From contig DASSSY010000006.1 in assembly GCA_035708205.1 (NCBI GenBank), positions 248,001-312,000 of the forward strand: a DNA stretch of 64,000 nucleotides, in the 5' to 3' direction. Both the position numbers and the translations under genes were made by a program. This document shows, piece after piece, positions 50,871 to 60,800 of this stretch. This DNA comes from DASSSY01 sp035708205. GTDB lineage: Bacteria; Bacteroidota; Bacteroidia; Chitinophagales; Chitinophagaceae. A model generated the notes under the pieces. That model saw nothing but the letters and a program-made list of their open reading frames with translations, made no database searches and was not told the DNA's origin. Position 1 is the stretch's first letter, and each line of letters starts with the position of its first letter.

Positions 50871-53800
50871 ATGAAGAAAAAATTTATCCGGGCATTTTCT
50901 GTCGGGGTTGCCGGTGGCCTGTTTTGGGCGGCCGCGATACCCGTTACAGCGCAGGCCCAGGCCTATTGTACGCCGGGGAATACTTCCGCCAACACAAATT
51001 ATGGCATCAACACGGTGAAGTCGTTAAACGGTATCATTAATTTTCAGAATTCAAATTCCGGCTTTAGTGCAAATGGTTATGGCGATTTTACGGCTGACAC
51101 CGTTCGGGCCATGCAGGGAACGACTTTCAAGCTTCAGGGAAGCGCTATCGGGAATTCTACAAATAATTGGGGCATCTGGATCGACTGGAACCAGGACGGT
51201 GATTTTTCGGATGCCGGGGAAGAGGTGTATCTGGATAATAACGGTTCGGGGAATTTTACCGTGGATATAGGGGTGCCTTACGCTGCGGCCTTGGGTGCGA
51301 CCAGGATACGTGTACTGGCTAATAATTATGATGATGTGGACAGTGCCTGTATGTCCGGCACGGCCCTGGAAGGTGAAGATTATACACTGGATATCATTGC
51401 CGCGCCTGCCTGCAGTGGGCAGCCGGATGCGGGAGGGATCACCAGTGCACCGGTACTTAATATTTGTCCCGGCCTGGGTTTGAGCTTAACCGATACAGGG
51501 GCAACGGGCGCCGGGAATATGACCTATCAATGGCAGAAAAAAACAAACGGCGGCGGCTGGGCGGACATTGCCGGGGCGACAGGTTTTGGCCTGGCCCTTC
51601 CAGCCGGAGTAACGGTCAATACGGACTATCGTTTTTATGTGGCCTGTAACGGGAGCGGCCTGGGCGATACGTCCAACGTGGTCAGTGTACAGATCAATGC
51701 GCCTAATGATTGTTATTGTATGCCGGATCTTTATGACCCGGGTGATTATACGTATGCGTTTATTAACGCCGTTCAAACGACGGGCGGCGTGTCTAATATC
51801 AATAACCCCAATAATGGCCAGGCCGGATACCAGGATTTCAGGAATTCAGATACTTTAAGAATTATGTCCGGCCAGCAAATTGATCTGGATGCCACCGTTA
51901 CGGGTAATTCAACCTATACAAATGCCGTATTGGGCGGGTGGATTGACTGGAACCATGACGGTGATTTTAACGATGCCGGAGAACAGGTTATTGATATCCC
52001 GTACCAGCAAAGCTCACAGCCTTTTAACGCTTCTTTTTCCGTGCCCCTGTCGGCTCAATTAGGCCATACGGCCATGCGTTTGATGGTTTATCCAGGTAAC
52101 AATATCCTGATGCCTTGCGGCACGGGTTTACCCAGCTATAATTCGGGAGAAACGGAAGATTATATGGTCATTGTGGATAGTTTACCTTCCTGTGGCAATG
52201 CTGTCTTTCCATCTTCCGTCGGAGCGGTTATCAGCACGGATTCTTTGTGCGAATCGGGAACCGTGACGCTTAATGTGGATTCCGCTTTATATTTTAGTGG
52301 CATTACCTATCAGTGGAAGAAATCTGTCGACGGTGGGACAACCTGGGTTGATGTAGATACCGCCCAGATGCTACCTTTAAAAACAGTGGCCGGTGTGGAC
52401 AGCAATACGGTGTTTAAATGCGAGGTTTTATGCAGCGGCAGCTTATCTTTAACCTCGTCTGAAGCGAGTGTTTATGTCATTCATCCGCGGATGGACACGA
52501 TACCGGCCAATACGAGCCGCTGTGGTCCCGGTTTCGTGACGTTGCGGGCACAGCCTTCCGCGGGAAATTCAGTTAACTGGTATGCCGATCCTTTTGGCGG
52601 AATACCTTTGGCTATAGGATCCGATACGCTGCAGGTTAGCTATATTTCCCAGACCGGGATTTATTATGCCGCGGCAAACGGCGGTACCGTGCAACATAAA
52701 GATTTTGTGGGTCATGAAACCGGTACTTTGGAATATGCTTCTTCGGGCAATCCCCTGGCCTTGGGCAGCGGTGCCGCCAAACACCAGGTTTTGATCACCG
52801 CAGCACGTTTAAATGCGGCGGGCTTTACCAAGGCGGGCTATATCAGCGGCATAGGTCTGGAGGTCCTGGACAGCGGTTCCGTAGATACCCTGCATTTTTC
52901 CATCGGCATCGGCCAGACCTCAGATGCGGACTTATCTTCGGGCTGGCATCTGGTAACGGAGGTGTACAGCAACCAGGATTATACGCCAACAGCCCAGGCG
53001 CTGAATACCTATGACTTTAACCAGTCCTTCTATTGGGATGGACAATCAAATATTATTCTTCAGTTTTGCGTGTCGGCGGATATTACGGCTTCACCGCCGG
53101 ATGACTGGAAGGTAAAAGGCAGCGATGATTATTCAGTTAACTGGCCGGGCTTTCGTCTTTACAGGACGGACTACGGTAACTACGCGCCGGTTTGTAACGA
53201 TTCTGATTTTTATACCAGCAGTGACCAATATCCCAATATATTATTTAATGTCCATGAACTTTGTGAAGGTCCCCGTGTGCCGGATACGGCTTTTGTAACA
53301 CAGGGCCCGCCTTTTGAAATTGCTTATGATTCCGTTGTCTGTAATGACGTCCTAAGCCAGCTGTCCGTCAGTACGCCATTGGCAAACTATGCCCACGGCT
53401 ATGTCTGGACGGCATTGGATACCTCGGTCCATCTGTATGCGGATGCCGCCGGAACGCAGGTATACACCGGCGTTAACGCTTCAACGGTATACTTCAGGTC
53501 TCCGGTTCCGGGCTTTCATCGCATTGCGGCATTTGCTACGGCAGGGCCGTTCCCGGATGATTGTGCCGCCGCGGATACAGCCTTATTTTGGGTACAGCCC
53601 GGCAATACCCGGATATTGGCCATGCCGGATACCATTTGCGGCGGTATGCCCAATGCCACGTCCCAAATGATACTTTCGCCCAATTCCGGCTATGCGCAAG
53701 GTCCCTTTATTCAATGGCAGGAGTCGGGGAACGGGCAGGCTTATAACAACCTTCCAGGCGCTACACAAACAATACTCACCACTGCTCCGCTGACCACCGG

Positions 53801-55613
53801 TCATTATTATAAAGCGGTTATTTCCGCTGTTTCCGGGGTATGTGAAAGTCCTGAAAAATTCATCGTTGTGGCCAATCCGACAGTACTATCGGCTTTGGAC
53901 AGCAGTCATTGCGGCCCCGGACAGGTAGAGCTGAAGGCCCAGACCGGCGGTAACAGCCAGGCGGTATGGTATGCTTCCGATACCGCTTCCGTACCACTGG
54001 CTTTTGGCGATGCTTATGTCACACCGGCCTTGTATCAGACCGATACTTTTTATGTTGCTGCCAGGGGCGGTTCCGCAAGCGTACCGGCAGGTATTGTTCT
54101 GGGCGGCGGCGCGGATAACTCCGGCTATAGCACGGTATCGCCGTTCTATCATAGCTATGGCGGCTATAAGCACCAGTTCCTGATCAGGAAAGCTGAATTA
54201 AATGCTTTGGGCATCCACGGTGGTTTCATTACCAGCCTTGCCTTTAATGTTATTGATGGCGGGTATAGCTATACCGATTTCGCGGTGAGCATGGGGACAA
54301 CGACGTTGACCGGTTTGAGTACAAATACTTTTGTGCCGGTCCAGGAGGTACGGGCACCGCAAACCGTGACCACGGTGGACAGCCAATGGAATACCTTCAC
54401 CTTTGACCAGCCTTTTTATTGGGATGGTACATCCAATGTCATTGTGCAGACCTGCTGGAGCAATAATAATACCGGGGGAGACCGCTCTACCGTAAAATAT
54501 GATGACCTGACCTTTACGGCAACACATGCCGGCTATGCCGATAATCAAACGGCAGGCGCCATTTGCGACGGTTCGGGTATCTCCTATCAAACGACCTTGA
54601 CAGAACGTCCTCAAATGCGCTTTGGCTCTTTTGGTCCCTGTGAAAGCGCCCGGGAGCCGGTTATCGCGAAAATATATCCTAAGCCTGTCGTGGATTTGGG
54701 CAATGATATTGACGAATGTGCGGATTCCGGCCAGGCTATAGTTCTCGACGCGGGCCTGCAGCCTTATAATCCTCATTTCCAATGGAATACCGGTGGCAGC
54801 ACGCAGGTGCTCTCTGTAGATCACAGCGGAACGTATTTCGTCAGAGTGACTAACCGGTTTGCCTGCTGGAGCTCCGATACCGTAAATGTCATCCTGCGCC
54901 ATAATCCTGATGTGGATTTAGGTGGAGATGTTACGGCATGTGAAAATTCTACGGTGACTTTGGATGCGGGCCATGACGGCATTCAATATTATTGGAATAC
55001 CGGTGCCACAACACCGACAGCCGAAGTGACGCGTTCGGGTGAGTATACCGTTCTGGTAACTAATGATGAAGGTTGCACCAAAGGCGATACGGTTATGGTG
55101 GACATGTCCGGGCAAGCGCCTTCTTTTGACGGTATCCAAATTACTAATGACGGCTATCATACCTTTAAGTTCAATGCCCTGAACCCGCAGAATGTTATTG
55201 GCTATGAATGGGATTTCGGCGACGGTGCCCCGCATAGCAGCGCTCCCGTGCCTGTTCATACTTATGTCAATGAAGGTACTTATGTGGTCACCCTGGTTTC
55301 CAGCAGCGCCTGTGGTGTTGTCGTTGACTCAACCTCCGCCCATATTCTGGGCATTGGCCGGTTAAGCATGGATGACGATCAATTGTCCGTATACCCGAAT
55401 CCGACGAAGGATAAAGTGATCATTCAGACGAAGGGTGTTCAGATAAAAAAGGTGATATTGTATGATGTTCTGGGCCAAAAGCTGTACCAGTCGCCGGCCG
55501 GGAATCCGGCCAGGCTGGTTCTGGACCTGGGCGGCCTGGCTTCCGGGGTTTATACGATCTCGGTTTATACAGACAAGGGTATGATGGTTCGGAAAATAAA
55601 TGTAATAAAATAG
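50871..55613 (+). CDS. Giant T9SS adhesin-like protein A (GEVED, Ig-like and PKD domains)
   Basis: A 1580-residue secreted protein. The signal peptide ends near VTAQAQA. Two GEVED-type domains are present (about 30-175 and 280-430), each with an EF-hand-like loop (DWNQDGDFSDAGE near 105, DWNHDGDFNDAGE near 359) and an EGEDY or ETEDY end. Between and after them are Ig-like modules. Two diverged copies follow of a beta-rich domain ending in FYWDGxSN (about 610-770 and 1080-1270). Two DLG-type Ig-like repeats, a PKD domain (WDFGDG near 1447) and a T9SS type A sorting domain (LSVYPNPTKDK near 1505) complete it. A surface adhesin or matrix protein by domain content. First of the A-B-A'-B' array. 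Confidence 0.85.
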   Translation: MKKKFIRAFSVGVAGGLFWAAAIPVTAQAQAYCTPGNTSANTNYGINTVKSLNGIINFQNSNSGFSANGYGDFTADTVRAMQGTTFKLQGSAIGNSTNNWGIWIDWNQDGDFSDAGEEVYLDNNGSGNFTVDIGVPYAAALGATRIRVLANNYDDVDSACMSGTALEGEDYTLDIIAAPACSGQPDAGGITSAPVLNICPGLGLSLTDTGATGAGNMTYQWQKKTNGGGWADIAGATGFGLALPAGVTVNTDYRFYVACNGSGLGDTSNVVSVQINAPNDCYCMPDLYDPGDYTYAFINAVQTTGGVSNINNPNNGQAGYQDFRNSDTLRIMSGQQIDLDATVTGNSTYTNAVLGGWIDWNHDGDFNDAGEQVIDIPYQQSSQPFNASFSVPLSAQLGHTAMRLMVYPGNNILMPCGTGLPSYNSGETEDYMVIVDSLPSCGNAVFPSSVGAVISTDSLCESGTVTLNVDSALYFSGITYQWKKSVDGGTTWVDVDTAQMLPLKTVAGVDSNTVFKCEVLCSGSLSLTSSEASVYVIHPRMDTIPANTSRCGPGFVTLRAQPSAGNSVNWYADPFGGIPLAIGSDTLQVSYISQTGIYYAAANGGTVQHKDFVGHETGTLEYASSGNPLALGSGAAKHQVLITAARLNAAGFTKAGYISGIGLEVLDSGSVDTLHFSIGIGQTSDADLSSGWHLVTEVYSNQDYTPTAQALNTYDFNQSFYWDGQSNIILQFCVSADITASPPDDWKVKGSDDYSVNWPGFRLYRTDYGNYAPVCNDSDFYTSSDQYPNILFNVHELCEGPRVPDTAFVTQGPPFEIAYDSVVCNDVLSQLSVSTPLANYAHGYVWTALDTSVHLYADAAGTQVYTGVNASTVYFRSPVPGFHRIAAFATAGPFPDDCAAADTALFWVQPGNTRILAMPDTICGGMPNATSQMILSPNSGYAQGPFIQWQESGNGQAYNNLPGATQTILTTAPLTTGHYYKAVISAVSGVCESPEKFIVVANPTVLSALDSSHCGPGQVELKAQTGGNSQAVWYASDTASVPLAFGDAYVTPALYQTDTFYVAARGGSASVPAGIVLGGGADNSGYSTVSPFYHSYGGYKHQFLIRKAELNALGIHGGFITSLAFNVIDGGYSYTDFAVSMGTTTLTGLSTNTFVPVQEVRAPQTVTTVDSQWNTFTFDQPFYWDGTSNVIVQTCWSNNNTGGDRSTVKYDDLTFTATHAGYADNQTAGAICDGSGISYQTTLTERPQMRFGSFGPCESAREPVIAKIYPKPVVDLGNDIDECADSGQAIVLDAGLQPYNPHFQWNTGGSTQVLSVDHSGTYFVRVTNRFACWSSDTVNVILRHNPDVDLGGDVTACENSTVTLDAGHDGIQYYWNTGATTPTAEVTRSGEYTVLVTNDEGCTKGDTVMVDMSGQAPSFDGIQITNDGYHTFKFNALNPQNVIGYEWDFGDGAPHSSAPVPVHTYVNEGTYVVTLVSSSACGVVVDSTSAHILGIGRLSMDDDQLSVYPNPTKDKVIIQTKGVQIKKVILYDVLGQKLYQSPAGNPARLVLDLGGLASGVYTISVYTDKGMMVRKINVIK

Positions 55614-55620
55614 AGAGGAT

Positions 55621-55658
55621 GGATCAGGCCGGATCATTGAAAAAGATCTGACCTGACC
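55621..55658 (+). terminator. Weak imperfect hairpin between A and B
   Basis: GGATCAGGCCGGATC (55621-55635) can pair with GATCTGACCTGACC (55645-55658) with a bulge and one mismatch, with no T run after it. It may attenuate rather than end transcription, so A and B (82 bp apart) could be co-transcribed. Confidence 0.3.
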
Positions 55659-55695
55659 GTTCTCATAATATGTTTTCAATAAAAAAAGAATAAGG

Positions 55696-57495
55696 ATGAA
55701 AAGAAAAATGATTTTCCCATTTGCCTTTGCCGGTTGTTTTATGATCGCAGGCTTGTTCCATTGTAGCTCCCTCTTTGCGCAGCTGGCGGCCAGTACTTAT
55801 CAATATGAGAGTGTTTCGGGAAGTTATACGGAGAACAGCACTTCCGCGACATCGGTATCGGGTGTGGAGGTGGATGATGGCACGTCATCACCTTTACCTA
55901 TTGGTTTTACCTTTAATTATTGTGGCACCAATTATACGCAATTAGTGGCCGGTTCAAACGGGGTACTCAGTTTTGATCCCTCAATTTCATATGTTTCTAC
56001 AAGCAATAGCGAGAATGGCCTTGGTGATATACAGCCGGCGCTGATGCCGTTGTGGGATGATTTGAGCGGCGCTGCCGGTACGGCTACCTATGAAACTACA
56101 GGGGTAGCGCCTAATCGTGTTTTTACCATGGAGTTCAGGGATTGGCGCTGGCGATATAGTTCCGCAAATCCTCCGACGCTCTCTTTTGAGGTGAAGCTAT
56201 ACGAGACTACGAATATCATTGAATTTGTATACCGGCAGGAACCGGCCGTTAATACGGATTTAAAAGATGCCACCATCGGCATTGCCGATGGCAATACCCC
56301 CCCCGGCTATTTGGTTTTGGACGGTGCAGGCGCTGCCGCGGCGGCTTCGTCAACTAATTTTACAACCTCGATCTCAGACCGGCCGGCAACAGGTCAGATA
56401 TTCCGGTTTAAACCCGTGCCCGCTTTGGATATGAAAGCGGATAGTATTATGGTTGCAGGGCCGTTTTGCACCAACGCTGCATCAATGGTCTCGGCCCGGG
56501 TTGCGAACCTGGGTACGGCTGATGTCGATACGGTCCAGGTCTTTTGGAGTGTTGATGATGTGATGCAGGTGCCGGTGACTTACACGGGATCCGCAATCCA
56601 TAATTTCTTTAGCCAGAATAACCACGCGGTGGTTAATCTGGGCCAGTATTTTTTTGCGGACAGTACAACCAGGATGATAAAGGCCTGGACCTACTTACCC
56701 AACAATACAGCAGACATGGTTTCAGAAAATGATACGGTCATTATGCCTGTAAAGCCCGGAATTCAGGGCGTAATTACCGATATACAGCCGGGCGATACTG
56801 CCATCTGCACAAACAGTCCCCTGATACTGGATGCGGGTCATCAGCCCGCCGGATGTATTTTTGTGTGGAGCAACGGCGCGGTCACGCAACAGACCTCTGT
56901 CGATCGTGGCGGCGTCTATACGGTAATGGTACAAAGCCCGCAGGGCTGCATGGCGTATGATACCGTAACCGTTACGGAACGGCCCCAGCCGGTGGCCGGG
57001 TATTTTGGCGTGGTGGATCACGGTAACGGCGATTTTGGATTCACTCCTGCCGGTATGCAAAACATTACCCGTTATTTCTGGGATTTCGGTGACGGCACGA
57101 CGATATCCGATGCTTCCGGTAGCAGCCAGGCTCATCATTATAGCCAGCTGGGAACATTCGCGGTAAGCCTGACCGTCAGCAACCCCTGCGGTGAGGTGGT
57201 GCTGACCAAACAAGTGTATGTTTCGCCGGCCACAGGAATTGCCGGTGCCGGCAATGTTTCGGGGGATGTTTTGGTATATCCCAACCCGGCCAATGATCAA
57301 CTGGTGATCAGCAGTGTCCGCCAGGAATTGAAAAGCGTTGCCCTGTACAATGTCCTTGGGGTAAAGGTTTATCAATCTGTCTTGAAAGGCGGGAAAATGA
57401 TCATGCCGGTTGCCGGTTTGCCCGAAGGAATATATCAGTTACGCGTTCGTACCGGCCGTTCGGTGATCAGCCGGAAGGTAGAAATAATGCGATAG
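55696..57495 (+). CDS. T9SS secreted protein B with PKD domain
   Basis: A 599-residue protein. The signal peptide ends near SLFAQ. The N-terminal about 230-residue beta-rich domain (PIGFTFNYCG, GSNGVLSF, MPLWDDL) resembles nidogen-like/FN-like bacterial domains. A CARDB-like segment follows (ARVANLGTADVDTVQVFWSVD). An Ig-like module (DAGHQPAGCIFVWSNGAVTQ), a PKD domain (WDFGDG near 463) and a type A sorting domain (VLVYPNPANDQLVI) complete it. Probable surface-exposed partner of protein A. A strong terminator follows. Confidence 0.82.
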   Translation: MKRKMIFPFAFAGCFMIAGLFHCSSLFAQLAASTYQYESVSGSYTENSTSATSVSGVEVDDGTSSPLPIGFTFNYCGTNYTQLVAGSNGVLSFDPSISYVSTSNSENGLGDIQPALMPLWDDLSGAAGTATYETTGVAPNRVFTMEFRDWRWRYSSANPPTLSFEVKLYETTNIIEFVYRQEPAVNTDLKDATIGIADGNTPPGYLVLDGAGAAAAASSTNFTTSISDRPATGQIFRFKPVPALDMKADSIMVAGPFCTNAASMVSARVANLGTADVDTVQVFWSVDDVMQVPVTYTGSAIHNFFSQNNHAVVNLGQYFFADSTTRMIKAWTYLPNNTADMVSENDTVIMPVKPGIQGVITDIQPGDTAICTNSPLILDAGHQPAGCIFVWSNGAVTQQTSVDRGGVYTVMVQSPQGCMAYDTVTVTERPQPVAGYFGVVDHGNGDFGFTPAGMQNITRYFWDFGDGTTISDASGSSQAHHYSQLGTFAVSLTVSNPCGEVVLTKQVYVSPATGIAGAGNVSGDVLVYPNPANDQLVISSVRQELKSVALYNVLGVKVYQSVLKGGKMIMPVAGLPEGIYQLRVRTGRSVISRKVEIMR

Positions 57496-57513
57496 TACTT
57501 TTGTAACATGGCT

Positions 57514-57544
57514 AATCCCCGGCTCTCAGCCGGGGATTTTTTAT
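57514..57544 (+). terminator. Intrinsic terminator after B
   Basis: An 11-bp GC-rich stem (57514-57524 with 57528-57538), 3-nt loop, followed by TTTTTATT. A textbook terminator 18 bases past the stop. Confidence 0.9.
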
Positions 57545-57876
57545 TTATTAACCGGTTCCTCTCATTTTTCATTTTACATGAGGAGGCTTACGGCTTCGGA
57601 AAGGAGCCAAGTCTCCTGATCTTATTCAGTAAGTGAAATGGTGATTACCGTTAAGCTTCATAATGCTGGCAGGTCATTGGGAAGAGGCACGACTGGAGGG
57701 CTATGCCTGTTAGCAAAATATTAACCAAATCATTCCAACTGATTATTTTGCTTCGCCGTCTATTATGGTTTAGTAGAAAAATATTTTGGGATTCACTTGT
57801 TAAATAGAATTGCTTTACCTTAATTTGTATTAATTTAGTATCAACTTCTCTTTGTGAGAAATTAAGTAGGAACATT
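57545..57876. other. 332-bp gap before A' without a gene
   Basis: No gene is seen between the B terminator and the A' ATG. The last 100 bases are AT-rich and likely hold the A' promoter, but no exact TAnnTTTG is present. Confidence 0.35.
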
Positions 57877-60800
57877 ATGAAAAACAGGTTTACTTCGGTT
57901 TTTGCCACACTGCTGATCAGTTGCTTTATCCTAGCGGCATCGTCCAGCCAATCCAATGCGCAGGCTACTTATTGTACGCCCAGCAATAGCTCATATACAA
58001 CGTATGGGATCAATACCGTGAAATCTATTAATGGTATCGTGAACTTTATAAACAGCAATTCGGCATTTAGTACGAATGGTTATGGCGATTTTACTGCTAG
58101 TGATACCGTAGCTCAAATGCAGGGACAAGCGTTTAAAGTTCAGGCCTCCGGGCTTCCCGGAAGCTTTGGCAATACTTATCATTGGGCGGTTTGGATTGAC
58201 TGGAACCAGGACGGGGATTTTGATGATGCCGGTGAGCAGGTGTATGTCAATAACAGTTCATATTCCTCTTCCATGTCGACTCCTGACATTTTGGTCCCTT
58301 ATTCCGCGGATACCGGGAATACCAGGATTAGGGTCATCGCCAATTATAGCGGCGATGTGACGGGGCCCTGCATGTCCGGTAGTTACATAGAAGGGGAGGA
58401 CTATACCCTCCATATTACTCCTGCACCATCCTGTACCGGCCAACCGGATGCCGGCGTGGTCCTCGGTTCGGACACTTTGCATATTTGTTCAGGAGTTGCC
58501 TTCAGCCTGACCGATACAGGAGCCACAGGCGCCTCGAATATGACCTATCAATGGCAAAAAAGAGATCCTTCGGGAACCGGGTCATGGACGGATATTGCAG
58601 GGGCCACTAACTTTAATATAGCTTTCCCCGCGGGGCTTACCTCTTCTGTCGATTATCGCTTTTATGTGGTCTGCAACAATAGTAATTTGAGCGATACCTC
58701 AAATGTCATTACCGTGGCCATGAATGCGCCGACGGACTGCTATTGTGATATTGACTTTTCGGGTAATTATTCCTACTATATAGGTGAGGCCTATATTAAT
58801 AGTGTGCAAACAACCGGCGGGACCATTAATATTAACAACTCCAACAGCGGTTATAATAATATCGGCTACCAGGATTTTAGAAATACCGATACCTTACGCC
58901 TGATGGCGGGTGACCAGATCACCTTAAAACCTGTGCTGGGCAGTAATGCAACTTATCCGCCATATGCCGGTATGATGGCCTGGATAGACTGGAACCATGA
59001 CGGGGATTTTGATGATCCGGGAGAGAATGTGGCTTCCGTTGCGCAGCAGGACATCAGCAACTCTTATGCCAGCACTTTTACAGTGCCCATTACCGCCCAG
59101 CCGGGACATACTACCTTACGGGTAATGGATGGGGTGTATATGGATAATTTTGATCCCTGTGGTGTGGATATTATTAATGATTATTATAGCTGGGGCGAGG
59201 CGGAAGACTATACCATTATCGTGGACAGCTTACCCTCTTGTGCGAACGCGACCTTCCCCTCTTCCGCCACGGCATCTATAGATCATGATACCTTATGCGT
59301 CAGTGGCGACGTGACTTTAAACCTGGATACGGTTTTGTTTTTCAGCGGCATTACTTATCAGTGGCAGAAATCGTCTAATGGTACCAGCGGCTGGACGGAT
59401 ATCGGCACCGGCCAGATCGCGCCTCAGCTGACGGTAACCGGCGTTAATGCCAATACCTGGTATCGCTGTCAGATAAAATGCAGCGGCTCAACATCGTTGA
59501 CTTCCAATGTGGTGTCTACGCATGTGAGCAACCCGTCCATGGCTTCCGCGCCCACGAACGGCACGCGCTGCGGTCCCGGAACGGTAGCGCTGACGGCACA
59601 CCCGTCAACAGGCAACACCGTGAACTGGTACGACCAGCCAACAGGTGGTGCGCCCTTGTCTATGAATAATAATAACTATACGACTTATTATATTCCGCAG
59701 ACAACAGTATTTTACGCGGCATCTATGGGCGGTACAGTTGCGAAGTCGGGATGGGTAGGTGATGGTACAGATGCCCTTTCTGGTACTTATGCCGGCGTTC
59801 CATTGGATAATACGGCATCGTCACTTAAAATGCAAACAATTATTCCTGCTTCTCGTATGCACAGTTTTGGTTTTAATACTGCCGGCTATATAACAGCTCT
59901 CGGTTTCGATGTGTTAGCTGCAGGAACAGCAGATACATTGAATGATTTTACTATTTCCATGGCCATGACAGGAGCGACTACTCTTTCAGGTGGAGCTTGG
60001 TTAACAGGGAATTTTCAACAGGTCTATTTCAATGCGGATTATACTCCTCAGGCTTCTTCGTTGAATACATATGAGTTTTCTACCCCTTTCTTTTGGGACG
60101 GTGAATCTAATATTGTTATTGAATACTGCATGCATGTATCGTCGACCAATGCCACTTTTTATCCGGGATGGAGTGTGAAAGGCGATTATTCATATTATGT
60201 ATATCCTGATATATGTAGTCAATATTATTCTGATTATTCTTCTTTGACCAGTTCTTGCAATGCTGCCGCACCTAGTTCGCATTCAAGTTACGACATGCCC
60301 AATTATTATTTTAAAATAAGGGAGCTTTGTGAGGGCCCGCGCGAGCCGGATACGGCTTTTGTAACGCCCGGCCCCGATTTTGCCATAGCTTATGATACTG
60401 TGGTATGTAATAATTCCGTTAATGAATTACAGGTTACCTCGCCAGTAACGAATTATAGCCAGGGTTATACCTGGACGGCTCTGGATACGAACATAAGCTT
60501 ATATACGGATGCCGCCGGTACAACACCGTATGTGACCGGTACAAATAAGAGTACAATTTATTTCCAATCCGCTGTGGCCGGTATGCACCGTATAGCCGTC
60601 CATGCGTCCAACGGGTCTTTGCAGACCGATTGTGCGGCGGCTGACACGGCTACCTTTTGGGTGCAGCCTGGTAATATTACGATATTAGGCATGCCGGACA
60701 CGATTTGTGGCGGATCCTCAAATCCTGAAACCCAGCTTTTGCTAATGCCGGGCGTGGGTTATTCTTCCGGTCCTTACATCCAATGGCAGGAATCGGCTGA

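Noticed and set aside
54198..54902. Minus-strand 234-codon frame inside adhesin A
   Set aside because: A shadow of a repetitive coding region, with a similar shadow in A'.
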